Source: an uncultured Bacteroides sp.
GTDB taxonomy: Bacteria; Bacteroidota; Bacteroidia; Bacteroidales; Bacteroidaceae
Reading direction: 5' to 3'
Assembly (NCBI GenBank): GCA_934716785.1
Contig: CAKUYM010000048.1
Coordinates: 1 to 18,913, forward strand
DNA length: 18,913 nt
The notes under the pieces were generated by a model, which was given only the letters and a program-made list of their open reading frames with translations, had not been told where the DNA came from and made no database searches. Made by a program: the position numbers and the translations under genes. Below, one piece after another: positions 6,498-15,777 of this stretch; within the stretch, counting starts at the first letter, position 1, and the number at the start of each line of letters is the position of its first letter.

Positions 6498-7919
6498 ATG
6501 AAAAGCAAATTGATAACATTATTATTATTAATCAGTTCCGTGACCTTCGCCCAAGAAGTAAAAACGGAGATTCCGTTGAAATATGGAGCCACGAATGACG
6601 GTAAACGACAAGACCCTGCTATGCAGAAATTCCGCGATAATCGTCTGGGGGCTTTTATCCATTGGGGGCTGTATGCCATTCCCGGAGGAGAATGGAATGG
6701 GAAAGTGTATGGTGGCGCAGCCGAATGGTTGAAAAGTTGGGCAAAAGTTCCTGCTAACGAATGGTTGAATTTGATGGAACAATGGAATCCAACAAAATAT
6801 GACGCAAAGAAGTGGGCTACAATGGCGAAAGAAATGGGTGCCAGATACGTAAAGATTACAACGAAGCATCACGAAGGCTTCTGTCTGTGGCCAAGCAAAT
6901 ACTCAAAATATACGGTTGCCAATACTCCTTATAAGAAAGATATATTGGGTGAAATGGTGAAGGCCTATAATGACGAAGGCATTGATGTGCACTTTTATTT
7001 CTCTGTAATGGATTGGAGTCATCCCGACTATCGTTATAGTATCCAATCCGAAGAAGACAGCATTGCATTCAGCCGTTTCTTGGAGTTTACGGACAACCAG
7101 TTGAAAGAATTGGCTGCACGCTACCCGACAGTAAAAGATTTTTGGTTTGACGGAACATGGGATGCCAGTATAAAGAAGAACGGCTGGTGGACGGCTCATG
7201 CAGAGCAGATGTTGAAAGAGATACTCCCGGGTGTTACTATCAATAGCCGTTTGCGTGCCGATGATAATGGAAAACGCCATTTCGATAGTAACGGGCGTCT
7301 GATGGGAGACTATGAATCCGGTTACGAGCGTCGGCTGCCCGATCCGGTGAAAGATCTTAAAGTGACACAGTGGGATTGGGAAGCTTGTATGACTATTCCG
7401 GAAAATCAATGGGGGTATCACAAAGACTGGTCATTGAGCTATGTCAAGACTCCGATAGAAGTGATTGATCGTATTGTACATGCTGTCTCTATGGGTGGAA
7501 ATATGGTTGTAAACTTTGGACCGCAGGCGGATGGAGACTTTCGTCCGGAAGAAAAAGCGTTGGCTGCGGCCATCGGCAAATGGATGCATCGCTATGGAGA
7601 AGCGGTCTATGCTTGTGATTATGCCGGATTCGACAAACAGGATTGGGGATATTACACACGCGGCAAAAATGATGAAGTGTATATGATCGTATTTAACCAA
7701 CCATATAGCGAACGTCTGATAGTGAAAACTCCGAAGGGGATTTCGGTTGAAAAAGCTTCCTTGTTAGGGACAGGTGAGGATATTAATATTGTCGAAACTG
7801 CACGTAACGAATATAATGTATCTGTTCCTGAGAAGAATCCGGGTGAGCCTTATGTTATCCGGCTTAAAGTTTGTGCTGCTAAAGGAACAAAGGGTATTTA
7901 TCGGGATGCTTTAACATAA
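6498..7919 (+). CDS. Alpha-L-fucosidase, glycoside hydrolase family 29
   Basis: The product is a 473-aa retaining exo-glycosidase that releases terminal alpha-L-fucose. A type I signal peptide (MKSKLITLLLLISSVTFAQ, cleaved at about residue 19) without a lipobox points to the periplasm. The GH29 barrel is clear: FRDNRLGAFIHWGLYAIPGG (about 45-64), YVKITTKHHEGFCLW (about 117-131), YFSVMDWSHPDY, and DFWFDGTWD, with Asp218 as the expected nucleophile. A C-terminal beta-sandwich follows (about 370-463). The length is normal for the family. It is the first enzyme gene of the locus, with the GH2 gene 20 bases after it, so the two are co-transcribed. The fucose linkage preferred (alpha-1,2, -1,3/4 or -1,6) cannot be read from the sequence. 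Host mucin fucose is likely from the context. Confidence 0.95.
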   Translation: MKSKLITLLLLISSVTFAQEVKTEIPLKYGATNDGKRQDPAMQKFRDNRLGAFIHWGLYAIPGGEWNGKVYGGAAEWLKSWAKVPANEWLNLMEQWNPTKYDAKKWATMAKEMGARYVKITTKHHEGFCLWPSKYSKYTVANTPYKKDILGEMVKAYNDEGIDVHFYFSVMDWSHPDYRYSIQSEEDSIAFSRFLEFTDNQLKELAARYPTVKDFWFDGTWDASIKKNGWWTAHAEQMLKEILPGVTINSRLRADDNGKRHFDSNGRLMGDYESGYERRLPDPVKDLKVTQWDWEACMTIPENQWGYHKDWSLSYVKTPIEVIDRIVHAVSMGGNMVVNFGPQADGDFRPEEKALAAAIGKWMHRYGEAVYACDYAGFDKQDWGYYTRGKNDEVYMIVFNQPYSERLIVKTPKGISVEKASLLGTGEDINIVETARNEYNVSVPEKNPGEPYVIRLKVCAAKGTKGIYRDALT

Positions 7920-7939
7920 ATCAAACAGGAAATCAGGTT

Positions 7940-10045
7940 ATGAAATTCAATTCTATATTTATACTATTGCTTGTTGGGCAGTTCTTTTCTCTTACTGCCC
8001 GTGAAGTGACCTCTTTTAATGAAGGATGGTTGTTCAAACGCGGGTCCTTTTCGGAAGAACCGATAAAGGTGGCCGCTCAATGGAATGGAACATGGGAAAC
8101 AGTAAACTTGCCTCATACGTGGAACGCTAAAGACATGCAGGTAAAAGCTGCCTCTTTTTACGAAGGAGCCGGCTATTACAAGAAAAAACAATACTTTGAT
8201 GAAGGGCTGAAAAGCAAGCGAGTATTCCTTCGGTTTGAAGGTGTGGGCGCAAACACCGAGGTATATGTGAACGGTAAGCTTGTTGGAACACATAAAGGAG
8301 GGTACAGTGCTTTTGCTTTTGAAATCGGAACAGCTTTAAAATTCGGTGCTGAGAATGAAATCATAGTAAAGGCTGATAATACTTCCCGGGCGGACGTCAT
8401 TCCGGTGAATCATAACCTATTCGGTGTGTATGGAGGAATCTATCGTCCGGTATGGCTTATCGTTACTGAGCAAAACAATATAACAGTAACCGATTGTGCT
8501 TCTCCGGGAGTGTATATTACTCAGAAAAATGTATCCGAGCGCTCTGCAGATATAACAGTGAAGGTAAAACTGGATAACGGTAGCCTGACTCCTGCCAGTC
8601 TGGTGCTTGAAAACATTATTTATACACAGGAGGGGAAAAAGGTGGATTCTCACCGCCATTCTTTGGAGCTTACTCCACAAGGAACACAAACTTATGTCTC
8701 CTCTTTTAAGTTGGGCAGACCTCATCTTTGGCAAGGGCGTAAGGATCCTTATTTATACAAGGTTGTTTCACGTCTGATGGCAGATGGGAAAGTGATTGAC
8801 GAAGTAGTCCAACCATTGGGTGTCCGTAAATATGAGATCATAGCCGGCAAGGGATTTTATCTGAACGGTGAGAAGTATCCGATGTATGGTGTAACGCGTC
8901 ATCAGGATTGGTGGGGACTGGGAAGTGCCCTCACTAACAAGGAACACGATTTTGATTTGGCGCAAATTATGGACGTGGGGGCAACAACCGTTCGTTTTGC
9001 CCACTATCAGCAGTCGGATTATCTGTATTCTCGTTGTGACTCATTGGGACTTGTTATTTGGGCTGAAATACCTTTTGTGAATCGTGTGACGGGGTATGAA
9101 GCCGAAAACGCGCAGTCTCAACTCCGTGAGCTGATTCGTCAGAGTTTCAATCATCCTTCTATCTATGTCTGGGGATTACATAATGAAGTATATCAACCGC
9201 ACGAATATACGGCCGGATTGACACAGGTACTTCATGACCTTGCCAAAACGGAGGACCCGGACCGCTATACGGTAGCTGTCAACGGTTTCGGACACACAGA
9301 GCATGCGGTGAATCAGAATGCCGATATTCAGGGTATGAACCGTTATTTCGGGTGGTATGAGAAGAAACTGCAAGATATCGAACCGTGGGTGAAGGGGCTT
9401 GAAGAGAAATATCCGTGGCAGAAACTGATGTTGACGGAATATGGGGCAGATGCCAATCCGGAGCATCAGACTGAATATCTCGGTGATGCATTGAACTGGG
9501 GAAGACCTTTTTATCCCGAAACATTTCAAACCAAAACACATGAGTACCAATGGAGTGTCATCTCAGAACATCCTTATATCATTGCTTCCTATCTGTGGAA
9601 TATGTTTGACTTTGGCGTGCCGATGTGGAGCCGGGGCGGCGTACCTGCCCGTAACCTGAAGGGACTGATAACTTTCGACCGAAAAATGAAAAAAGACTCT
9701 TACTATTGGTACAAAGCCAACTGGAGCGATGCTCCGGTACTCTATCTGACTCAACGCCGCAACATCGATCGTGAACGAAAACAGACTTCTGTGACAGTTT
9801 ATTCCAATATAGGCATCCCGAAAGTGTATCTCAATGGAAAGGAATTGGCCGGTATCCGCAAAGGGTATACTGACGTACATTATGTTTTTGATGATGTAAC
9901 ATTAGAAGATGGAAAAAATAAAATAAGAGCCGTCGCAACACATGATGGGAAAATATGCACAGACGAAATCGAGTGGATTTATACAGGGGAAAAAAGACGT
10001 AGTGCCGATTCACGTGAGAATAAAAATGAACATGCCGGTTGGTAA
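7940..10045 (+). CDS. Glycoside hydrolase family 2 enzyme, probable beta-galactosidase
   Basis: The product is a 701-aa protein. A type I signal peptide (about 1-20, FFSLTA before REV) predicts a periplasmic enzyme. The order is an N-terminal sugar-binding jelly roll (about 23-175, with FNEGWLFKRG, NLPHTWN, VYVNGKLVG and GVYGGIYRPV), an Ig-like GH2 domain (about 180-295) and the TIM barrel (about 300-590). The barrel has acid/base Glu416 in WGLHNEVYQP and nucleophile Glu500 in MLTEYGAD. A C-terminal DUF4982-like Ig domain covers about 608-687. The family includes beta-galactosidases, beta-glucuronidases and beta-mannosidases. The overall layout and the fucosidase partner favour galactosidase, but the substrate is inferred. 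A 147-base gap separates it from the SusC gene. The length is at the short end for GH2 enzymes with this domain set. Confidence 0.93.
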   Translation: MKFNSIFILLLVGQFFSLTAREVTSFNEGWLFKRGSFSEEPIKVAAQWNGTWETVNLPHTWNAKDMQVKAASFYEGAGYYKKKQYFDEGLKSKRVFLRFEGVGANTEVYVNGKLVGTHKGGYSAFAFEIGTALKFGAENEIIVKADNTSRADVIPVNHNLFGVYGGIYRPVWLIVTEQNNITVTDCASPGVYITQKNVSERSADITVKVKLDNGSLTPASLVLENIIYTQEGKKVDSHRHSLELTPQGTQTYVSSFKLGRPHLWQGRKDPYLYKVVSRLMADGKVIDEVVQPLGVRKYEIIAGKGFYLNGEKYPMYGVTRHQDWWGLGSALTNKEHDFDLAQIMDVGATTVRFAHYQQSDYLYSRCDSLGLVIWAEIPFVNRVTGYEAENAQSQLRELIRQSFNHPSIYVWGLHNEVYQPHEYTAGLTQVLHDLAKTEDPDRYTVAVNGFGHTEHAVNQNADIQGMNRYFGWYEKKLQDIEPWVKGLEEKYPWQKLMLTEYGADANPEHQTEYLGDALNWGRPFYPETFQTKTHEYQWSVISEHPYIIASYLWNMFDFGVPMWSRGGVPARNLKGLITFDRKMKKDSYYWYKANWSDAPVLYLTQRRNIDRERKQTSVTVYSNIGIPKVYLNGKELAGIRKGYTDVHYVFDDVTLEDGKNKIRAVATHDGKICTDEIEWIYTGEKRRSADSRENKNEHAGW

Positions 10046-10164
10046 TTGCCGACTATATAAGAACTGTATGGGATATGAAATAATATGTTGAACCTTTAAA
10101 TGTGAAAGCCTATGTGAAACTATAATCTTGCATCGATTTGAAAAACACTTGAAATTAAAAATGT

Positions 10165-10185
10165 ATGGAATATAAAAAAATCTAA
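10165..10185 (+). other. Duplicate start-like mini-ORF (MEYKKI stop) before SusC
   Basis: ATG GAA TAT AAA AAA ATC TAA encodes MEYKKI and stops. Twenty-eight bases later (10193) the SusC gene begins with the same six residues, MEYKKIH. The surrounding DNA is also similar (TATGGAATA, then AA, AAAAT and an ATTTA stretch), which looks like a decayed 28-base tandem duplication of the translation start. It could compete for ribosomes or act as a leader peptide. Confidence 0.45.
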
Positions 10186-10192
10186 TTTACTT

Positions 10193-13100
10193 ATGGAATA
10201 CAAGAAAATTCATTTATTAATCATTGTATGCCTCTTTTCTATAGGGATATTCGCTCAAAGCGGTACGGAAAAGATGAGCATATCGTTCAGTAAAATACCT
10301 TTGAAGGAAGCTATGGCAAAGATCGAAAAGGCTTCGGGGTATTTGTTCTCTTATGATGCGACAGAGATAAATACAGACCAACTGGTAAGCCTGAATTGTA
10401 AGAATGAAGAAATACGTTTGGCTCTTCGCAAAATGTTCAGGCCGACTACTGTTACATTCAGATTTCAGAACCGGCAGATAGTGCTGTCATCCATATCAAA
10501 GGAAGTGGCGGCTGCTAAAAAAGGAACAGCCAAAACCGTCACCGGCGTTGTCTCTGATGGAGTGGGGGAACCTATTATCGGAGCTACGGTAATAGTGAAA
10601 GGTACTATCAACGGTGTATTGACTGATATGGACGGTAAATATACAATTAAGGTTCGCGAAGGTGAGGTACTGGAATTCCGCTATATTGGCTATAATAGCG
10701 TGGAACAGAGAGTGAAAGAAAAAGGTGTAATCAATATTGCCATGGCAGAGTCTAATGTGAATCTGGATGATGTAGTCGTTATCGGTTATGGCTCGCAAAA
10801 AAAAGAGAGTGTTGTGTCTTCTGTCAATACGATGAAACCTGCCGAGATTGCCATACCGACACGTAGCTTGTCAAATACGATTGCCGGTCAGGTGGCAGGT
10901 GTGATTGCTATCCAGCGTTCCGGCGAACCGGGAAATGATGATGCTGATTTTTGGATTCGCGGACAAAGTTCATATGCCGGTGGCACAAGCCCCCTGGTAT
11001 TGGTGGATGGTGTGCCTCGTAGTATGAATGATCTCGATACAGACGAAATAGAGACATTTACAGTTTTGAAAGATGCTGCCGCAACTGCTGTATATGGTTC
11101 TGAGGGAGCTAACGGTGTAGTTCTGATTACGACTAAACGTGGACGTGCACAAAAAACAATTATCAGTTTCAATGCACAATATAGCATTGCTACTCCTACA
11201 CGTATGCCTGAGCTGATGAACTCTGCCGATTATTTGTCTATGTGGAATGAAGCGTCTTGGAATGATGCGGGCAATCCCAACTGGGATAGCTATATGCAGA
11301 ACAGTGCTCCATATAGCGCAGAAGCATTGGCAAGGTATCGGGATGGCGTTGATCCGGACTTATATCCGAATTCTATCTGGACGGATTTGTTGTCAAGTAA
11401 CACGCAGAACCAACGTTATACGATTAATTTGCGAGGAGGTTCGGAGAAGACTAAATTCTTTGTATCGGGAGCCTATTACAAGGAAAATGGTATGTTCAAG
11501 TCAAATCCTTTGGACGATTACAATGCTAATATCGGTTTGGAACGTTATAACTTGCGTTCTAATGTAGATATGGATATTACTCCGACAACCAAACTCTCCG
11601 TGGATATGAGCGGGCAGTATAGAACTCAGAATAACCCCGGAAATACTTCAGACCAGATATTCAAGCATATTATACTTTTTCCCACACATCTGGTGCCTTT
11701 TGTATGGTCGGACGGTACGGCGGCTGTATGTGATACGGATGCAGACGGGCGTTATAATCCTTACAACTTGTTGAATTATTCCGGCTATTCAAAGAAGTGG
11801 TCTGTAGCTATGCAAACTAAGGCTACTTTGAGACAAAAGCTCGATTTCATTACCAAGGGATTGTCTGTTCAAGGCAGCATAAGTTTCGATGCTAATTTCA
11901 GTTCCACTTTAAAACGTTCGATGAGCCCGGATAAATATACGGTTACAGGTCGTGATGAGAATGGAGCGCTTATCAAAAAGTTGTTCTCAGAGGGTAGCCC
12001 GCTTGGAGAAGCTTCTGTCAACGCAAGCAGTGGTACCAAAAAAATCTATATTGAGGCACAGTTGAATTACGAACGTATTTTTGGAAAGAAGCACGCTGTT
12101 ACAGGGACTTTTGTGTTCAACCAAAAAGAAACTCAATACCAAGGTTCCAGAAAATCGGATGGCTCGCAAGATGTCGGTGGTCTGAAATTGTTGCCTTACC
12201 GCAAGCAGAATATTGTAATGCGTGGAACTTATGCCTATGATAACCGATATATATTGGAGGCCAGCTTTGGTGCAACGGGCAGTGAGAATTTTGCTCCCGG
12301 CAACCGTTGGGGTGTTTTCCCGGCAGTAGGTGCTGCTTGGAATGTACATGCCGAGAAGTTTATGCAAAAAGAAAATGTATTGAATATTCTTAGCAAGTTG
12401 CGCTTAAGGGCTTCTTACGGTCTTACTGGTAATGACAATACGGGAAGTGACCGCTTTGTGTACAGAGAACTTTTAACAGATAGCGGTAGCCAGAGTGTCG
12501 GTTTGAATGCAGGTGTGAACGGTGGTCCTACGAATGATATGGGACGAATCTATGAAAATACATTTGCTGCTCCGTATATCAGTTGGGAGATTGAGAAGAA
12601 AGCAAATTTAGGTATTGATTTGGGGTTGTTTCGTGGACGTGTTGATATTACTGCCGATTATTTCAGTAATCGTCGTGAAGATATCTTAATTCAGCGTGTC
12701 ACCATTCCTACAGCTACCGGATTCCGTGAAAATCCTTGGCAAAATTTCGGGGTGACGACCAACAAGGGTTTTGATGCCAGTATTACAGTAAAACAGAATA
12801 TAGGAAGAGATTGGACACTCTCTGCCAGAGGCAACGTGACCTACGCGGTTAATAAGATCGTAGAAAAGGATGAGATTCCTCAAGCTTATCCATGGCTTGC
12901 CCAAACCGGAACTTCTATCGGGACGAATAAGATATATGTTGCTGATGGATTATTTACCAATCAAGATTTTATTATTACTCAGAGGGCTGACGGCAGTTAT
13001 AGCTATAAGTTGAAGGATGGCATTGCTTCTTATTCTTCCGATGTAAAACCGGGTGATATAAAGTATAAGGATTTGAATGATGATGGAACTATTGATGATA

Positions 13101-13630
13101 ATGACCAGACCTATTATAGCGGCGTTCTTCCTAATAATCCGCAGATCGTTTACGGCTTTGGCGTTAATGTACAGTATAAAGGCATTTATGCCGGGATATT
13201 CTTCCAAGGCGTAGCCAAGGCATCTGTCAACCTGAAAGCGAATACCAACTATTTCGTCCCGTTTGCCAACGGAAGGGATCAGTCTTCCGCCCGTGTGCAG
13301 GCTGCCGATCATTGGAGTGCGGATGACCCCAATAATATGAATGTGTTGTATCCTCGCTTGCACACCAATAATTACAGCAATAATACCCTGAACAGCACAT
13401 GGTGGTACAGGGACGGAAGTTTTCTTCGTTTAAAGAATGTAGAATTGGGATATCAGTTTGATAAGAAACTGGTGCAGAAGTGGAAAATGCAGAATCTTCG
13501 CGTATATGTGCAGGGAAGTAACCTTGCCGTATGGGATCACATTAAATTATGGGATCCGGAAATTGGAAACAGTGGCGCGCGATATCCGATCAATGCAACT
13601 TGGACTTTCGGTCTTGATGTGACTTTTTAA
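10193..13630 (+). CDS. SusC-type TonB-dependent outer-membrane transporter with STN domain
   Basis: The product is a 1145-aa importer that pairs with SusD to take up glycans with energy from TonB. A signal peptide (about 1-22, ending IFAQ) is followed by an STN domain (about 28-100: MSISFSKIPLKEAMAKIEKA, YLFSYDATEI, RQIVLSS) and a carboxypeptidase-regulatory-like domain (about 115-185: GVVSDGVGEPIIGATVIVKG, DMDGKYTI). Next come the SusC signature/TonB box NLDDVVVIGYGSQKKESV (about 190-207), the plug (about 210-318: LVLVDGVPRSM, VLKDAAATAVYGSEGANGVV) and a beta-barrel. The last residues are DVTF, ending in Phe as expected for barrel assembly. STN domains usually signal to a FecR-like anti-sigma factor, but none is encoded in the window. 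The stop is 28 bases before the SusD gene. Confidence 0.97.
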   Translation: MEYKKIHLLIIVCLFSIGIFAQSGTEKMSISFSKIPLKEAMAKIEKASGYLFSYDATEINTDQLVSLNCKNEEIRLALRKMFRPTTVTFRFQNRQIVLSSISKEVAAAKKGTAKTVTGVVSDGVGEPIIGATVIVKGTINGVLTDMDGKYTIKVREGEVLEFRYIGYNSVEQRVKEKGVINIAMAESNVNLDDVVVIGYGSQKKESVVSSVNTMKPAEIAIPTRSLSNTIAGQVAGVIAIQRSGEPGNDDADFWIRGQSSYAGGTSPLVLVDGVPRSMNDLDTDEIETFTVLKDAAATAVYGSEGANGVVLITTKRGRAQKTIISFNAQYSIATPTRMPELMNSADYLSMWNEASWNDAGNPNWDSYMQNSAPYSAEALARYRDGVDPDLYPNSIWTDLLSSNTQNQRYTINLRGGSEKTKFFVSGAYYKENGMFKSNPLDDYNANIGLERYNLRSNVDMDITPTTKLSVDMSGQYRTQNNPGNTSDQIFKHIILFPTHLVPFVWSDGTAAVCDTDADGRYNPYNLLNYSGYSKKWSVAMQTKATLRQKLDFITKGLSVQGSISFDANFSSTLKRSMSPDKYTVTGRDENGALIKKLFSEGSPLGEASVNASSGTKKIYIEAQLNYERIFGKKHAVTGTFVFNQKETQYQGSRKSDGSQDVGGLKLLPYRKQNIVMRGTYAYDNRYILEASFGATGSENFAPGNRWGVFPAVGAAWNVHAEKFMQKENVLNILSKLRLRASYGLTGNDNTGSDRFVYRELLTDSGSQSVGLNAGVNGGPTNDMGRIYENTFAAPYISWEIEKKANLGIDLGLFRGRVDITADYFSNRREDILIQRVTIPTATGFRENPWQNFGVTTNKGFDASITVKQNIGRDWTLSARGNVTYAVNKIVEKDEIPQAYPWLAQTGTSIGTNKIYVADGLFTNQDFIITQRADGSYSYKLKDGIASYSSDVKPGDIKYKDLNDDGTIDDNDQTYYSGVLPNNPQIVYGFGVNVQYKGIYAGIFFQGVAKASVNLKANTNYFVPFANGRDQSSARVQAADHWSADDPNNMNVLYPRLHTNNYSNNTLNSTWWYRDGSFLRLKNVELGYQFDKKLVQKWKMQNLRVYVQGSNLAVWDHIKLWDPEIGNSGARYPINATWTFGLDVTF

Positions 13631-13658
13631 CCAATATCAATTATAAGAATAATACATT

Positions 13659-15686
13659 ATGAATATCATAAAAACAATATGCACGGCAGCCGCCATCTCA
13701 TTGGTTGGTATGCTGACTTCTTGCTCTGATTATCTGGATGTTTCTAAAGAACTTGCACAGAATCTGGACAAAGAAGAAGTGTTTTCCAAAGCTAAATATA
13801 TCAAGCAATGGTATGGAGAAATCTATCAGACTTGTCCGAACTACTCGGAAGTGGGTTTGGATGTACAGAACTCCAATGGTACTGTTAATGCACAGGCTAT
13901 CTATTCTGGAGAAATAGTTTGCGCTCATCCGAATGTGCTGAAATTCGGGCAGAACACCTTTACTCCCAGTAGTACGACCCACAATCGTTGGTGGAACTGT
14001 TATAAACAAATCCGTCAGGCCATGATATTCTTGGATATGGCTCCCGAAAGCATAGGTGATCCGATCAATGCCGACGGCTATATCTCGGTTGAAGAAATGC
14101 GTCGTTATAAAGCGGATGTCACTTATCTGCTTGCCTACAACTATTTCTTGTTGTTTGAGTTGTATGGTCCCACCCCTATAATTCCCGAGACTGCCGATCC
14201 ATCCAATGAGAATATAGATTATGCCCGCGCTTCTGTTGATGAGATGGTAGGACATATCGATCAGTTGCTGGAATCTGTAATAAATGGTGAATATAGGAAT
14301 GATTTGCCTGAAACGATAAAGACTGGGACAGGGCAAGATTATACACATGACAACAGTATGTATAATCTCCGGGAGATTCTACGTCCGACGAAAGCCGCTG
14401 CTTTGGCATTACGTGCCCGTTTGTGGGTATATGCGGCTTCTCCTCTATTTAACGGTGGCTATAAGGAAGCGTTAGGCTTGACAAATAAAGACGGAAAGCG
14501 CCTTTTCCCCGATCGTGATGATAATAAATGGCAAACAGCCAAAACACACTTGGAAGCGCTATTGAGGTTTGCCGAATCTCGTGGCATGGATTTGTATTAT
14601 TCAGAAGATAGAGATCCTCATGCATCCATATATGAGCTGTTTCAATATTATAACGATGAGATTCTTTGGGCGAATGGAAACAATGACTATAATGACGGTG
14701 TCACTCTTAAGATGGAAGCCCGTACGATTCCCGGAGATATTCCAAGTGGGATGGGAAATGTAGGCTTTTATCAAAATATTATCGACCTGTTCTTCACGGA
14801 CAACGGGCTGGATATCAATGATGACCCGGATTATAATGAGGATGGATTTACCAATTGGGCGAATGTATGTAATAAGACCCAACATGTTGACAAGCACATT
14901 TTCAATATGTATGTGAATCGTGAACCGCGTTTTTATGCAGATGTTACATACGAAGGAAAGAGCTGGCACATACAAAGAAGCAGTTATTCGGACTGGGGAG
15001 CACATTTCAGTTCCGGTGGTGCGGCCTACAGAGACAACACCATGCATGCGAGGGCTGGCTACCTGCTCTATAAGTTTAATAACCGCACTCTTTTGAAAGA
15101 AGGCTCAAACCCGACAGACTGGGGACGTCCTTGGATTTATTTCCGGTTGGCAGATTTCTATTTATACTATGCCGAGGTATGTAATGAAATTAATCCGAGT
15201 GATGAGAATATTATCAAATATCTGGATTTGGTGCGTGAACGTGCCGGCATACCGGGATATAGGGAACTGGCTACGAAGGCTGCTCCTTATGGAAAGAATA
15301 TCATCGGGAATCAGGACTTGCAGCGGGAGGCTATCTATCGCGAACGTATCATTGAGATGTTGGGAGAAGGAAACTACTACTTTGATATGCACAGATGGAT
15401 GCGTGCAGGATGGTCGCAAGATGAGGCTACAGGCGAATGGATTAAAGATAATGAGAACAAGTCATTGGTACGCTATGGCATGGATATCAGTAAGCCGGCT
15501 GTAAAGACATATAATAGTGCGAAAAACACTGCTATTGAATTTAATGAGAAAATCGGAGCTGATTCATATTACAACCGTATCGTTTTGGACAGGTATCCGT
15601 GGTCAAAAGCTATGTTGCTGTATCCTGTGCCTTACAATGAAATGCAGAAGAGTGCGTTGACGGTGCAAAATCCGTTGTGGAATTAA
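13659..15686 (+). CDS. SusD/RagB-type surface glycan-binding lipoprotein
   Basis: The product is a 675-aa lipoprotein. The signal MNIIKTICTAAAISLVGMLTSC puts the lipidated Cys at residue 22, followed by SDYLDVSKE, the typical mature SusD start. The N-terminal helical (TPR-like) part runs from about residue 35 to 280: WWNCYKQIRQAMIFL, ADVTYLLAYNYFLLFELYG, TKAAALALRARLWVYAASPL. The C-terminal RagB/SusD part includes YFRLADFYLYYAEVCNEI, YLDLVRERAGIPG and REAIYRERIIEMLGEGNYYFD and ends in LTVQNPLWN. It caps the SusC barrel and captures the substrate at the cell surface. It is somewhat longer than many SusD proteins (500-600 aa). The ligand cannot be inferred from the sequence, but the locus suggests mucin-type glycan or glycopeptide. 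Confidence 0.96.
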   Translation: MNIIKTICTAAAISLVGMLTSCSDYLDVSKELAQNLDKEEVFSKAKYIKQWYGEIYQTCPNYSEVGLDVQNSNGTVNAQAIYSGEIVCAHPNVLKFGQNTFTPSSTTHNRWWNCYKQIRQAMIFLDMAPESIGDPINADGYISVEEMRRYKADVTYLLAYNYFLLFELYGPTPIIPETADPSNENIDYARASVDEMVGHIDQLLESVINGEYRNDLPETIKTGTGQDYTHDNSMYNLREILRPTKAAALALRARLWVYAASPLFNGGYKEALGLTNKDGKRLFPDRDDNKWQTAKTHLEALLRFAESRGMDLYYSEDRDPHASIYELFQYYNDEILWANGNNDYNDGVTLKMEARTIPGDIPSGMGNVGFYQNIIDLFFTDNGLDINDDPDYNEDGFTNWANVCNKTQHVDKHIFNMYVNREPRFYADVTYEGKSWHIQRSSYSDWGAHFSSGGAAYRDNTMHARAGYLLYKFNNRTLLKEGSNPTDWGRPWIYFRLADFYLYYAEVCNEINPSDENIIKYLDLVRERAGIPGYRELATKAAPYGKNIIGNQDLQREAIYRERIIEMLGEGNYYFDMHRWMRAGWSQDEATGEWIKDNENKSLVRYGMDISKPAVKTYNSAKNTAIEFNEKIGADSYYNRIVLDRYPWSKAMLLYPVPYNEMQKSALTVQNPLWN

Positions 15687-15708
15687 CCGTTTGAAAGCTT
15701 GACGGATT

Positions 15709-15746
15709 AAGGTGGAAGCCGGATTCATAGGCTTCGGCTTCACCTT
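15709..15746 (+). promoter_or_regulatory. Strong hairpin between the SusD and M60 genes
   Basis: AAGGTGGAAGCCG (15709-15721) pairs with CGGCTTCACCTT (15735-15746): 12 base pairs with a single bulged G and a 13-base loop. No proper T run follows (TGCTTTAAA). It may act as a partial terminator or a 3'-end protector that lets susC/susD transcripts exceed the downstream genes. It also argues against a GTG start at 15712. Confidence 0.65.
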
Positions 15747-15777
15747 TGCTTTAAATATAAAATATCAAAATGAGGTT

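Noticed and set aside
10496..10798. Long antisense frames inside SusC, SusD and the glycosidases.
   Set aside because: They lie opposite conserved coding sequence, lack domains and starts, and are expected by chance from codon bias.
15712..15777. Extended N terminus of the M60 peptidase from GTG at 15712.
   Set aside because: The start lies inside a strong hairpin, and the extra 22 residues push the lipoprotein signal far from the N terminus. ATG 15778 or 15805 is better.
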